Source: Elysia crispata (lineage: Eukaryota > Mollusca > Gastropoda > Plakobranchidae). Taken from it: a DNA stretch of 64,000 bases. Shown piece after piece: positions 37,101 to 47,310 of the stretch. The DNA is taken from positions 91,001 to 155,000 of the forward strand of contig JAWDGP010002021.1 in NCBI GenBank assembly GCA_033675545.1, given 5' to 3'. The notes under the pieces are model-generated. The model did not search any database and was not told the origin of the DNA. It saw only the letters and a program-made list of their open reading frames with translations. A program made the position numbers and the translations under genes. How positions within the stretch are numbered: position 1 is the stretch's first letter; each line of letters starts with the position of its first letter.

Positions 37101-37356
37101 TTGCTTTGTGACAGCCCTTTACTCTGCCATTGGTGTCTCCTGCATGTGTGTGGCCTTTGTTTACCAATTTGCTCTCATAAGCCAAAATGTCACTTCACAT
37201 GAGCTCGCCAGGGCTCGAGGGCTGGGAATGGTCTCTTTTGGGGGCCTCGTCGCACAGGAGAATCCAAATAACCATGGACTGATACGCAACTGGCTAGACT
37301 TTTGGTTGAGCACCTCAGGGCGGTCTGGAGTAGATGCTTATAAGGAGGCCTTGTAG
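18965..37356 (+). CDS. ZDHHC23-like S-palmitoyltransferase, seven coding exons
   Basis: Predicted integral membrane enzyme that transfers palmitate to protein cysteines; the vertebrate homologue acts on BK channels and binds neuronal NO synthase. Exons: 18965-19116, 21687-22008, 22547-22729, 24104-24194, 29551-29632, 31074-31250, 37092-37356. All introns are GT-AG and the sum is 424 codons including the stop (human about 409 aa). Key points: EPLCCCEYIN at residues 18-27, as in vertebrate ZDHHC23; membrane segments near 91-108, 110-129, 138-160 and 170-188; DHHC at 272-275 with catalytic C275; further segments near 289-310 and 340-364; NVTSHE at 368-373 in the TTxE position; NNHGLIRNWLDF at 395-406 as PaCCT. 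Zn-site-2 ligands C261, C264, H274 and C281 are present. Zn-site-1 ligands are absent: F260 and Y267 replace His and Cys, and no CxxC precedes. Introns contain transposons. The start codon is the least certain point. Confidence 0.88.
19117..21686. other. Intron 1
   Basis: The 2.57-kb intron runs from GTAAGT to TATTTCAG. A 63-codon frame at 19914-20105 (ending SKLDELLQK) looks mildly coding-like but has no splice sites in phase with the gene. Nothing else is recognised. Confidence 0.7.
21687..22008 (+). CDS. ZDHHC23-like exon 2
   Basis: The acceptor TTATTTCAG ends at 21686 and the donor GTAAGT is at 22009. The exon starts by completing Lys51 and ends in phase 0 at Gln158. It encodes IFKCEPVPDSTIDKLLSVLG and then GDRLRVP, a counterpart of the vertebrate SDRLRIPWLRGA region, followed by three hydrophobic segments. 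Confidence 0.88.
22547..22729 (+). CDS. ZDHHC23-like exon 3
   Basis: The acceptor TTCATCACAG ends at 22546 and the donor GTATTT is at 22730. Phase is 0 at both ends, residues 159-219. It encodes the fourth hydrophobic segment (about 170-188), then the basic TRRNPD motif in the position of the vertebrate KKNPG loop, and a polar linker. A second AG at 22555-22556 would break the frame. Reading on into the intron gives a longer open frame that lacks the catalytic domain. Confidence 0.85.
24104..24194 (+). CDS. ZDHHC23-like exon 4
   Basis: Small 91-base exon between acceptor ATCGACAG (ending 24103) and donor GTAAGA (24195). It enters in phase 0 and leaves in phase 1, residues 220-249. It encodes a Ser/Thr-rich cytosolic linker (KANSSSTSITIAEV...KWVDSRSGA). 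The first CxxC pair of a normal DHHC domain should appear around here or at the start of the next exon, and it is absent. Confidence 0.72.
24868..25460 (+). repeat. 197-bp direct tandem repeat, about 2.8 copies
   Basis: CACCATTATG recurs at 25026, 25224 and 25420, giving periods of 198 and 196 bases. Each copy holds CAAACGGC(T/C)CCAT, TTTTTTCTTCTTCAAC, TTTCTCTTTCTGATTTAACAG and ACATACTCAAGATC. The pyrimidine tract followed by AACAG resembles a splice acceptor in every copy. Copies one and two are more alike than copy three. Confidence 0.85.
25977..26338 (+). other. Two exon-like open segments of unknown origin
   Basis: ATG at 25977 opens a 51-codon frame (MTDSHTDNKISVELVATS... to TAA at 26130-26132), preceded by an acceptor-like TTACACTTGCAG. 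A second ATG at 26231 opens MTSNEQQTLTIPTTPIAS... and runs into a donor-like CAAGAG/GTAATT at 26321, stopping at TGA shortly after. Both peptides are hydrophilic and Ser/Thr-rich, and the codon use is unlike the AT-rich surroundings. Neither fits the phase of the ZDHHC23-like exons. They may be a decayed mobile element. Confidence 0.2.
27660..28690 (+). pseudogene. LINE reverse transcriptase remnant in intron 4
   Basis: The segments are recognisable despite many stops: EAQKEVYLCFIDCFRAFDRV at about 27690-27750, then KDLRVLKNMHWEQTAAT; a Y-A-x-x catalytic region eroded near 28000; VLKYLCTLVSNDGPNNTEMA near 28160-28210; ECYVEPILMYGCKAWTI at 28299-28349, AIEMWFLQRMLQISW at 28380-28424; and AMKATRNRDV near 28650. 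This is the fingers/palm-to-C-terminus order of an RTE-like LINE, a different subfamily from the one at 6.8-8.95 kb. It lies in the same orientation as the host gene. Confidence 0.7.
29551..29632 (+). CDS. ZDHHC23-like exon 5, catalytic DHHC
   Basis: The acceptor CATTTCTTAG ends at 29550 and the donor GTAAGT is at 29633. It enters phase 1 and leaves phase 2, residues 250-276. It encodes GPPRSGFCKICDAYI, then TVRDHHCVW. The arginine of PPR, the two cysteines of FCKIC and the catalytic DHHC are kept. The histidine normally before the first of those cysteines is Phe260 (TTC), and the next cysteine is Tyr267 (TAT). Confidence 0.9.
29633..31073. other. Intron 5
   Basis: The 1.44-kb intron runs from GTAAGT to CCTCCAG. 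I see no recognised element in it. Confidence 0.7.
31074..31250 (+). CDS. ZDHHC23-like exon 6
   Basis: The acceptor ATTCCTCCAG ends at 31073 and the donor GTGAGT is at 31251. Phase is 2 at both ends, residues 277-335. It completes Trp277, then INTCIGASNHRYF with Cys281 as the last ligand of zinc site 2, and encodes the fifth membrane segment (FLLAMLMFIITGSYACHLTF) and the luminal loop. Confidence 0.9.
34864..34888. repeat. Left terminal inverted repeat of the pogo-like element
   Basis: It starts CCGTATTCCCTCCATTAGTA and is preceded by TA. It is followed by a subterminal C-run at about 34903-34915, mirrored by a C-run near the right end. Confidence 0.85.
35110..35668 (-). pseudogene. Pogo-like transposase remnant (DNA-binding head plus acidic tail)
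   Basis: The start ATG is at 35668-35666. The head reads MSTTKRSFDTAFKLKVVKAA, then HNAAKLFNVNRRRVQEWCAQ, a helix-turn-helix of the pogo/CENP-B transposase type, and continues to VTGKA near 35370. There the frame shifts into a tail read from about 35369 to 35110 (REIVRKSFKKCGIS, then a stretch very rich in D, E and S, ending NSPGH). Intact relatives have several hundred residues between these parts, holding the CENP-B-type domain and the DDE nuclease. The internal deletion removed all of this and left the two ends out of frame. Confidence 0.75.
35950..35974. repeat. Right terminal inverted repeat of the pogo-like element
   Basis: Read on the - strand, it starts CCGTATTCGCTCCAATAGTA and differs from the left end at two positions. 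The duplicated TA follows at 35975-35976. Confidence 0.85.
36163..36480 (+). other. Unexplained 105-codon open frame in intron 6
   Basis: The frame opens at a GTG just after an in-frame TAA and runs to TAA at 36478-36480, where TTGTAAGT also looks like a splice donor. The reading is aromatic-rich (FTETWDLFLFLSLL..., YDYLIEIVLDHL). Its phase does not fit inclusion between exons 6 and 7. I do not recognise it. Confidence 0.15.
37092..37356 (+). CDS. ZDHHC23-like exon 7 (last coding exon)
   Basis: The acceptor TTTCAACCAG ends at 37091; the stop TAG is at 37354-37356. It completes Leu336 and encodes the sixth membrane segment (FVTALYSAIGVSCMCVAFVY), NVTSHELARAR in the TTxE position, the PaCCT-like NPNNHGLIRNWLDFW and a tail ending YKEAL. 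The last three residues, E-A-L, fit a class III PDZ ligand pattern (D/E-x-hydrophobic). Confidence 0.9.
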
Positions 37357-37576
37357 CCTTGGGAGAGAGTGTGTGTGAAGATGTAACAGGAGTTTGAAAG
37401 AGGTAAAAGGTACATATATGACTGAATAATAATTTATGATTAGTTTAAGCTTATAAAAAGTATCAGCTGGTTATGTTTTGTTTATGGTGAAGATCAGGAA
37501 ACTGTTTTGTGTATTGAATGGCAGAAATTATTGTAAGTTAAAGGAATATAAAATACTTTAAAAGTTCTATAAGTAG
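37357..37576 (+). other. Start of the 3' untranslated region
   Basis: AT-rich sequence follows the stop codon. No clear AATAAA with a downstream GT-rich element is seen before the inserted element at 37577, so the poly(A) site may lie beyond the insertion. Confidence 0.45.
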
Positions 37577-39784
37577 CAGGGTGTCCAGCAAGTCGGAAAA
37601 GTCAGATAAAAGTTGGAAATTCGATAGCCAGGTCTGAAGAGTCGGAAATGGTAGGAAATCAACCATCAGAACGGAAAAAGGGAAGAAAAACGACAAATAT
37701 CAGTCAGGCCTGCCAACAATACGGTTTCGTTGTAATTTATTATGCCTACGGGCGATTCAGTCAAAAGTATGGCAAGCAGGCTAGACCATAAGGGCTTCTG
37801 CGTCACGGTCTCGATTTAGCTATATTAGTTCTGATTGTTTTGCCTTGTGGTTCAGTACAGTATTATAGAATACTTATTTTTTTTTTTCTATATTTATCTT
37901 TTTGCGTTCTTCAAGTTTAAATTAGTTATCGATATTAAATTGCGATCGTCTGGCGTTTAGTTGAGCGAGCGATGTTCAGTAGCAGAGCACTCTCTGTGCC
38001 GCTTCTATGTCTTGCACCGTTCAACGTTGGCTTTTTTTTTATTGCTTCACTTGTTAATTCTCTTATTGTGGCAACTGGGGCGTTTTCCACGTATAATGAA
38101 CGAGCAACGTATCGGATACCATAGATTAGAAACGAATAAAGAATTATTTGCCGAAAGTTACGGTCAAGCTTCTCAATCTCATTGTTCCCATTGATAGTTC
38201 ACGTGTGCACGTAAATTGCACATGAATTTTTGAGACATGTACTGTCATTTCATCCAGATTTCATTCAACCAACTGAATTCCATGTGGAATATATCTAGCT
38301 TAATATCTTCAAGATAAACAGCGCTTTTCCAGGTTTTTTGAAGATGTGATTCTAGAATCCGTAATTACTTAGGCCTAAATTTGAGATCTAGATCTAGATC
38401 TAAATTTAACTTAAAGATAGATAACTGTTCATAAAACTGATCTCAGTCTAATTAAGCTCAATTTTTAACTAAATCTAGAATTTTGTAGGTATAAGTTATA
38501 AATTTATAAATAGAGAGAAGAGAATTTTCCATAAATGAAAGGAATTTCATATATGTTGAACATTCATGTGATTCTGTAAGGTTGAGCATATTTAAAATTA
38601 TTAAGAAATAGTGAAAATTTTATTCTATGACGAGTACAATATTTTCCCGTCATCCAGTATCAACCTGTGCAAAAGTATGTAACTGAACAATATTATATAT
38701 TGATATCGTGTATTTCTTATTATTTACATTTTGAAATGGAATATCGAGATTTGTAGTGTAGTTGAAACCGCCCAAGATATCGGTGCCGTCGAGTTTTTTA
38801 CTTTCACGTACATTCGTCCGGAAAATTTTGTTCACTCGATCTTCACACCCAGACCTAGCTCTTATTTTCAACATAAGTTCATTCTCATCTTCATCTCATA
38901 AAAGCTAATACAGCATTTTACTGGAAAAGGGGGGCGGAGGCGTGGGGAGTCGAGATACATTATTTAAGTCGAGTAGGCCTATGGCCTACATGTTTTTAGA
39001 TTGATAGAAATCCTAACTGGAGCTAAATTTAGGGCAAATGTAGATCTAGATCTTATAATCAAAACCTGTCATGACATGACAGTGGGTGATTTAAATTCTA
39101 AAGTAAATAATTATAAATCTAGATCTAAATGTTAGATAATTATTTTTTGTCCTTTTTTGCATACGACCAGGTGGAGCCTAGTGAGAAGTTTTAGACCTAA
39201 TCCATAATTATTGATCATATTTAGCTCTATTGCTCCGAATAGATAAACATATGAAGATCAGTGCTCAAGTGGAAAACTGGAATATAGGCCTTTATGTATA
39301 CTCGGATGAGTAAACCTTTAGTTTGATGCCTCAGTTGGGCCAGTAAAACGCAGAAAGCAATAATATTTGGGGAACACAGCTGTAGAAGGGCTACAGGTTA
39401 TTCAACATCTTAGTCTGAGCATAGAAAAAAAAATTAACTAAATCAGTAAGAAGAAAAAAAGCTCCACAATCCTGGCTCTCGGTACAATCACATTTTGTTT
39501 TATTTCTGGGGCAAGGGAGGGGGCGTGTGTCACAAATTATTCTGAGGGGAGGTTGGCATTACTCGAAGCCTGACTTGAGGTTGGCAGGTGTGGTAACTTA
39601 TATTTATTGCCTGCTTTAAAAACGTTAAATTGCATAGGAGTTTTGTTAAGATCATCATTTCTAGTATTAAACATGTCCCTGCAAATTCTCTGTCGATTAT
39701 CCTCGTGCAGTGGAAACCGACTTTGGATTTTCTTTCAAAATCCTAGGTAGGAAATTTTAGATTGAGGCATTGCTGGACACCCTG
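37577..39784. mobile_element. Non-autonomous DNA element with CAGGGTGTCC termini (hAT-like)
   Basis: The inverted termini are a perfect 15 bp: CAGGGTGTCCAGCAA at 37577-37591 and its complement at 39770-39784. Subterminal TAGGAAAT-type words recur inside both ends. AGTAG directly precedes the left end and directly follows the right end, a 5-bp direct repeat. CAGGG termini suggest hAT, but hAT elements normally duplicate 8 bp. No transposase motif is seen. Short frames at 37961-38194 (+) and 38650-38874 (-) are unrecognised. Confidence 0.65.
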
Positions 39785-41925
39785 AGTAGCAAAGCACAAA
39801 AGAAGTAAACAGTGTAATCAAAACCCAAAGGATTTCTTACAAAGCTCCATTTTATTTAAATTATCGCCATAAAATCTTTCAGCTGATATGCTCTTTTTGG
39901 CTTGCCATGCTGGATAAAAAGGAGGCAGATAGACTTAAAATGATTTATTTTTAAAAAAATTTCCAATCAGTGAAACTTTTGATAATGCACCATTTGTTAT
40001 TGTTTCATCAATATACAGAACTACTTTTTGTGTTGATTTTGGTTTTTGAATTTTATTTTATATAATTATGAATTATAATTTTTTGCCATCTTTGTATTGT
40101 TAACACTGTTTACTTTTTTTTATTTTTATCTTTTTTTCTTGCTTAAGTTTTTCTATTTTAATTCCATGAAACTTAAATCTGAAAACTGTAAAATTTAAGC
40201 GGTATCCTTATGAGAAGGGCTAAAAAAGATTCTGAACAAGGTGATAAGTTGTTCTAGCCTAATCTGTTAATGAATCATCACAATCTCTACACACACACAC
40301 ACACACAAAAAAAAAGACAAGTAATATTTTTGGAATTGTTTTATGCGTGAATTGATATTTTTTTAATAGAATAATTTCTCTTTCAAAGGTAAGAATATGT
40401 TTGGAGACAAAAGAGTTTGATTTGCTTAGGTCTGAGTTGGACTTTTTTGCTCTTTGTGAAAGAATTTCTATGCACAGCATTGGATTTTTTAAAGATAAAA
40501 GTTCACCTTGTTTTCGTTTGAACTTCTCTTTTTATAGGGGGAATATTAAAGTTTGAAACTGTTAAATTTGACAGGAAGTTGCCACATTTAATCAGTTCAA
40601 AGGGGACAGTAGGTTTCAGATCATATTGTTCTTGAATTTTTTAAATTCTTAAACAGCAAAGACTTGTAGTTTTACAGGAAGGTCATGTCTAACATTTTCT
40701 TTGTATAAACTATTTAGGATTCCCACTAATCAGGGCCTTGAAGATCATCACCCATTATGATAATATTGAAGAAATTGTCAATGTAGCTTAGGCTACTTGT
40801 TTTAAATACTGAAATTGCAGGTCATGAAACCATGCCCAAAGTAAGTATGTGGATAAAGAAGAAAAAAATGTTGAATCAGGTTAAAACCAATCTGGAGCAG
40901 CTGAGCAAATACCTGCCACTTTTTTCACATGTTTCTACTTTGAGGAGGCCAGATGCCAAGTTTGTTTACTTTGAGATCATAGTTGGTGAGACTACAGGGA
41001 TCTCCTTAAGAAATAAGGATTAACAATGGCTTTTGATGAGTTCACCAAAACTAAGAAAGCCGACGTGACAACTGCAAAGTCTGTTGGCAGATCATAAATC
41101 AATCTTCACTTTAAACCATTAAACTGCAACCAAATGTTGAGCGAGATATTTGAACAACTTAAGTGGCTTTTATTATGCATCCTTTATGAACAGGCCTGTC
41201 AATTGGGTTTTTATTTTTTTTTTTGTTTGGACATCCCGTTTCAAATCCTCTGTGGACAGATTTATAGATCTTTTTATATATACTATTTATTTAAGCGAAT
41301 TCAGACCATTTTCTTCTTCCCTGATTGGTTTCAGGACCATCTGCATCTGAGCAACAACTAATTGAATGAACGGAGGGACAAAAAGTTTCAAATAAATTAT
41401 CTCTCTTGTTGTATACTAGGCACCCATGGTAAAAAATAAAATCTAGAAGTTGGCTTCAAGTCAAAATGTATAAAATAGCTGAAGTTTCTCATAAAATATC
41501 AAAGAAGTATAGAAAACTGAAAAGGAAAAAAGAATGCACCAATATCTGGAGAATGTAAGTAAACGTATACAAAATGAGACTTGAGAGCTTTTAACTTGTC
41601 CACTATAGTTAATGAACTTTAGGGCCTCAATTTTTATCTGTGCTCTGCCTGATAAAAGCAAATTTTTGGATTATCTCAATCTCCAACGACAAAGTTATTT
41701 CAGTTTTTTTAATCCTAATGTCCAGCAAAAGTTTCTTCTCATCATTCCTAACTTGAATAGTATGTTATTAAACAAGGATTGTTGTGTATTCAATAAACTT
41801 GATCATTATGTAATAATTCTTTTTATACTTTTACAGACCCCCCCTGTAGTGAGCCCTTTGAAAAGTGATAATATTGTTATTAAGCAATTTTTTTTTTTCA
41901 TTTCTATGTTTAGTCTATTTATCCC

Positions 41926-41956
<31 letters not shown>

Positions 41957-43139
41957 GATAAATCAAACCTATAAAGTTTTTCAGTGACATAATTTGTATT
42001 TGACAAACAGATTTTCAATTTTTACATAAAAATGTATCAGCAGCATCAATATTGGATTCATAAGTCTTTAATCAGTCTGTTTCAAAAATTGTTTTAATTT
42101 CCTTTCTGGCATTGTTTCCTGCCCTCCTCCTTTCCCTCCATTGCCTCCTCCCTCCCTCTCTCTCTCATTTTCTTTTCCCTCTAATCCCATATGAATTTTC
42201 TCTATTTTTAAATTTTGTAAAGTAGTTTTTGGCTAATCATTGAATCACAATTTTTATGTTCTTGTTATGTTTGGCGGTAAACCTGACTTTTTCCCCATTG
42301 TCATAAAAATTTGCTGTAAGCTGTTTTGTGTCAGTGTGTTTTCATTTTTTCCATGAGAAATAAATGAACAAAATTACTCTCTGAATTTAAAAAGAAATAG
42401 GGGTAATAGAGTTTAAAAATGTCTGACATGTCAGGCAAATTGTTCAAGATTAACGAATGCATGTACCTTAAGCTTATTGACTTTTATCATACAAGGATTA
42501 ACATATTTGGGCAGAGTGCTCAATGGAATGGTGATAGTGACAAGCTTCTATTAGCATCTAAGGAGGTTTAGGATTTGCTCTGATGAATGTGTGCTAGTTT
42601 GGTTACCCAAAACTACAGCTGTGTTTCTTAGAATTTCTCTGGGGATTAATGTATTTCTTGTTCTTCCCCTTGTCTTCCTTCGTCTCCTTGACCTTCTCCT
42701 CATCTTACTTCTTCTTATTCTTTACCTCCTTTTTTTCTCTCCTGCCTCTTTTTCTTACTTCTTGTCGTCTTCTTCTTTATTTTCTTTCCCTCCCTTTTTT
42801 TCTTCAAAAGAAAAAAACAAACAAGAAAACATTGAATGTATTTTGTGTCAATTAGGTTGTTTAATTTGTATTAAGTTAATATGAGGATATGTGCCCATTT
42901 CTTCTATGATACTGTAACTTAGAATTTTTAGATACATACATGTTTCCTTTTATTGCGTGTGTCAAATTTAAAAGGAAAGTTGAATAAGAAGTTATATTGC
43001 TTTCTTTTCTAATTTTATGCACATTTTACCACAGATTGATTTTGTATGCATTTACCAAAGTAAATTTGTTTTTATCTCTGAAGTTTTTGGGTTTTTTTTG
43101 AGCATTTTGTTTTTCTTTTGTTCTGTGCATAAAAAGCTA
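39785..43139. other. 3' flank of the ZDHHC23-like gene, no further gene supported
   Basis: AT-rich. It may contain the distal 3' untranslated region, but no poly(A) site can be chosen. A 63-codon frame at 40832-41023 (LNQVKTNLEQLSKYLPLFSH...) in mildly coding-like sequence is not recognised. A long T-run lies at about 41930-41956 and a pyrimidine-rich block at 42655-42800. Confidence 0.45.
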
Positions 43140-46100
43140 CTTGTGGAGACCTAAATATTAAAAAATATCTGAAAATATGTAAATATATGTTAAAAAATAA
43201 AAATAAAACCCGTCTAAATTGTATTAAAAAATGGTAAAAAAAGTTTTTAAAAAAGTTTAAACTAAACTAGAAAAAGTACATTAAAATGGGGTGCGATATA
43301 TATAAAAATACAAAAAGAATTACATGAAAGCGCCAAAAAAAAAAAGAAGAAATATGAAATTTTTAAAAACGTCCGAATGTGTAAATTATGCGAAATGCAG
43401 AAAATCGTAACAAACAAACAAAAATGTAAAAAAAATTCTGAATAATTGAAAATGTTGAAAATACAGGAAAATATATAAGAAATGGAAAGATATTTATGTG
43501 TCGTGGGGAAAAAAATGTATTGAAAAAAAAAAGCCCGAAAATGCGTTAATATATAAAACGACTTTAAATCCCCCCCCCCCCCCCCTCATTTTTTTTAAAG
43601 AAACCAAAAAAAAAAAAAAAGAGAGAAATGAGATGGGGAAAAAAAACTCTTCAAAATGGAAAAAAAAAATTTTTTTAAATGTTAAAAAAAAGCACAATTA
43701 TAATGAGAAAACGTAAAATACTATGAAAAAAAATCTATATGTTGTAGAAATGGTAAAGTGGTAGAAACTGTAAAAGATATTGAAACTAAAAAAATACCTC
43801 AAAACCCAACAAAGTGTGTAAAAATACAGGAAAAACGTCAAAATCCTACCCCACCCCCCCAAATATTGGACCAAAGAAAAAAAAAAAATAAAAAAAAATT
43901 CGAAACGGGGGAAAGGATGGAAAAACTAGATATCGTAGAAAAAAAAAATAGTAAAAAATCGAAAAAAAAATATTTAGAAATGCCGTAAAGTAAAAGAAAA
44001 GCGTGAAATAAAATCTAAGAGAAAAAATGGAACAAAAATTTTGACCTACAAAAGAACTTAAAATGGTTTTAAATATCTAAAATTAATTTAAAAAATGTAG
44101 ATGTCCTGAAAAGAATAATATATCTAAAAAAAAGTAAAAGGAAAAATTTCAAAATGCGTGAAAATCCGATATTATATTTAAAAACGCAAAGAAAAAACTA
44201 TATAGGGAGAATAAAAAGTAAAAACTTAAAAAATACTTGAAAATGTGTAATGATATATGTAACAGAAATATGAAATTTTTAAACACGTCCGAATGTTTAA
44301 AATATGTGAAATGCAGAATTTTTTTTTAAATCGTAACAAGCAAACAAAAAAAAAATTCTGAATAATTGAAATTGCTGAAAATACAGGGAAAGATATTTAT
44401 GTGTCGTGGGAAAATATAAATTTAAAAAAAGCCTGAAAAAGCATTAATACACATATAAAAGGACTTTAAATCGCCCCGCCCCCAAAGAAATTTAAAAAAA
44501 AAATAAAAAAAATTTTAACATTTAAAAATCATTTAAAATGCCGTAAAATTATAAAAATACGAAAATAAATCTCTATGTGATATAGCGAAAAAGGAAAATT
44601 TGAAAATTTTTAGAATGCTTGAAAATGCGTTGAGATATGTAAAATAAAAAAAGTAGAAGAATAAAAAAGAGACGGGGAAAAAACACTTCAAAATTTAATA
44701 CAATATATTAAAAAATGTAAAAAAATGTTTGAAAGAAAGAACAATCATAATAATAAAACATATGCAAAATTATGAAAAAAATCTATATTTTGTAGAGGAA
44801 AAAGAAAAAAAAATGATAAAAGAGGTTGAAATTGAAAAAAATACCTCAAAATGCGACAAAGTATGTAAACATGCTGGAAAACATCAAAATCCTACCCTCC
44901 AAAAATTGGACCAAATTGAAAAAAAAAATGGGGGAGCAGATGGAAAAAAAACTACATATCATAGAAAAAAAAATAATAATCGAACTAAAATTTCGAATAC
45001 AAAAGTACTTAAAATGATTTTAAATATTTAAAAAAAAAATATAGATGTCCTAACTAAAAAGAAAAATATAAAAAAAAATTTAAATGAAAAATTTTAAATG
45101 CGTGAAAATCCGATATGATATTTAAAAACGCAAAGAAAAATTTTTATATAAAAGAATAAAAAGTAAAAACTTAAAAAATACCTGAAAATGTGTAATGTTA
45201 TGTAAAAGTAAAAAAGTAAAAATGTCTAATTCGTGACGAAACAAAAGAAGAAAAAAAAGGAAAAATTGTTCACCAAAATTTCAAAGAATCTTTACTTAAG
45301 AAAAACTTTCAATTGCGTTTAAAAATATAGAAAAAAACCTGAAAGAAATATGTGTGTCATAAACAACAAGTGCCCCCCCCCCCACCCCCCCTAAAAAAAA
45401 ATATTATAAAAGTTGTTTATAAATAGGTAGTATTTTTCAATATCTTTGTTTATTTTTATTCATTTCAAATTTTTATTTTTAATTTTCCAGGTTTGTTTAC
45501 ATTTTAAATTTTTTTTTTTTTTTTTTTTTTTTTGGGGGGGGGGGGTGTCATGAATAACAGTGCTTTCCCCTGCATATTAACATATTTTAAAGGGTTTTTA
45601 GATATTTTCAAAATTTTCTTAATTGTTTCCAATTTTTTACAATTTGTACGACGTTTCGACTTCTTTTCTTATTTTTTTATATACATCTCACCCTATTCTT
45701 AAGTCTATTTTAAATGTTCAAAATTTTTTAACACTTTTTGACTATTTTTTGTTTTTTGTTTTGTTCAGATTCATACTTTTTTCCTTACTTTTGTACTTCT
45801 GCAAATTTAGGTATTTCTTAAAGTTTCACAATTAATGCATTTTTATAATTTCTTCAAAACAGACAATTTTCCTTTATATTTTTACATAATTTGCTGCATT
45901 TTGAGTATTTTTTTTTAAATTAAAGGTTTTACATTTTAACATGTCTTTTTCGTTATGATTTTTTTTGTTATTCTTCTATATTTTTCACACATTTTGACCT
46001 CTGTTTTTGACTCTATTTTTTAAACAGTCAAAAAATTCTGAAGAAATATCTGGTTGTAACAAAAAACTTAAAATGGTAAAAATCTGAAAAGAAATAGAAA

Positions 46101-47310
46101 AGGTGAAAATATGCCAAAATATGTAAAAATTCATATTAAAAAAGTAAAAAAATATAAACTTTTAAAAGTGTTTGAAAATGCGTTAATTTATAGATTAGAA
46201 AAATATTTATCGCAGACTAAAAAAGAGAACAAAATTTTAAAAATCAATATTATGAAAATTAAAAAAAAAACTACCCGTTAATGCGTTAAAATCTGTCGAA
46301 ATACAGATAAAATCTCTTAATTGTAACAAAAAAGTAAAAATGTTAAAAAATCTTTTTAAAAAAATACATTAGAAAGGGGAAAAAAACTATATATGATTTA
46401 AAAAAAAAAAGTTCAACATTTCAACATAAAGAAAAAATCTCTGAATCGTACCCAAAAAAGTAAACATGGAAAAAAATGCAAAAGAAATGGAAGAAAGTAA
46501 CAAAAAAAAAAAAAAAAAAAAAAACAAACAACCACTTATTTAAATGAGTGAAAAAAATTTTATGAATTAAAAAAATGGAATAAAAAATTGAAAAAAAAAA
46601 TAAATAAATAAAATTTAAAGGAATTGTTAGATTACTATAAAATGCAGTAAATTGTATAAGAATAAGAAAGAGATAATTATAATATATCGTGGACCAAAAA
46701 ATGTAAACAACTTTTGTTAATGCCTGAAAATGCTTTGAAATATATAAAAAGAAACAAAACAGAAAAAAAATCTCTTAATCTGAACAAAAAAGTAAAAATG
46801 GTAAAAAATCTAAAAAATTTACAAGAAGTGAAAAATTTATTCAAAATGAGAGAAAATATACAAAAGTATGTACAAAAAAGCAAACAAAAAAACTAACATA
46901 ATATGGTAAAAAAAAATAATGGAAAAAGTTGTCAAAAAAATATAAAAATTCTTAAAATTGTAAAAATAACTTTAAAAAAATGCGGTCAATTATATAAGAA
47001 AGAAATCTATGTGCCATAGAAATAAAATAAAATGAAAAATAATCAATTGAAAGACGTACAATACAAAGTACCCAAATAACTGAAAATGCTTTCAATTATG
47101 TAAAAGTACGAAACTTAAAAAAAAAAGTCTAAATCGTAACAAAAGAAGGGGAAAAAAATGAATATAAAAAACTTCAGTAAAAATGCTAACCAAACAAAAG
47201 AATTCTATATATCGTAGAGAAAAAAAATACATGTAAAAGAAATCATGAAAGTTTTAAAAATGCCTGAAAATATCTAAAAAATGCAAGAATTAAGAAAAAA
47301 AAAGTCTTAC
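43140..47310. repeat. 4.2-kb degenerate A-rich array with internal strand switch
   Basis: A purine-rich + strand made of variants of GTAAAAAT, CTGAAAATGCGTTAAAATAT and AAAATCTCTATGT runs from about 43140 to 45415. From about 45415 to 46025 the same words appear as reverse complements (T-rich). A-rich orientation returns until about 47310. C-runs (43569-43585, 45371-45390) and a G-run (45533-45545) sit at the edges of sub-blocks. Inside, a block of about 0.92-1.05 kb occurs twice (for example GTCCGAATGT at 43371 and 44287; TCCGATAT near 44166 and 45110). Confidence 0.75.

Noticed and set aside
43498-47000. Lysine-rich proteins in the A-rich array
   Set aside because: They are a direct result of A-runs; the frames are not kept between the duplicated units.
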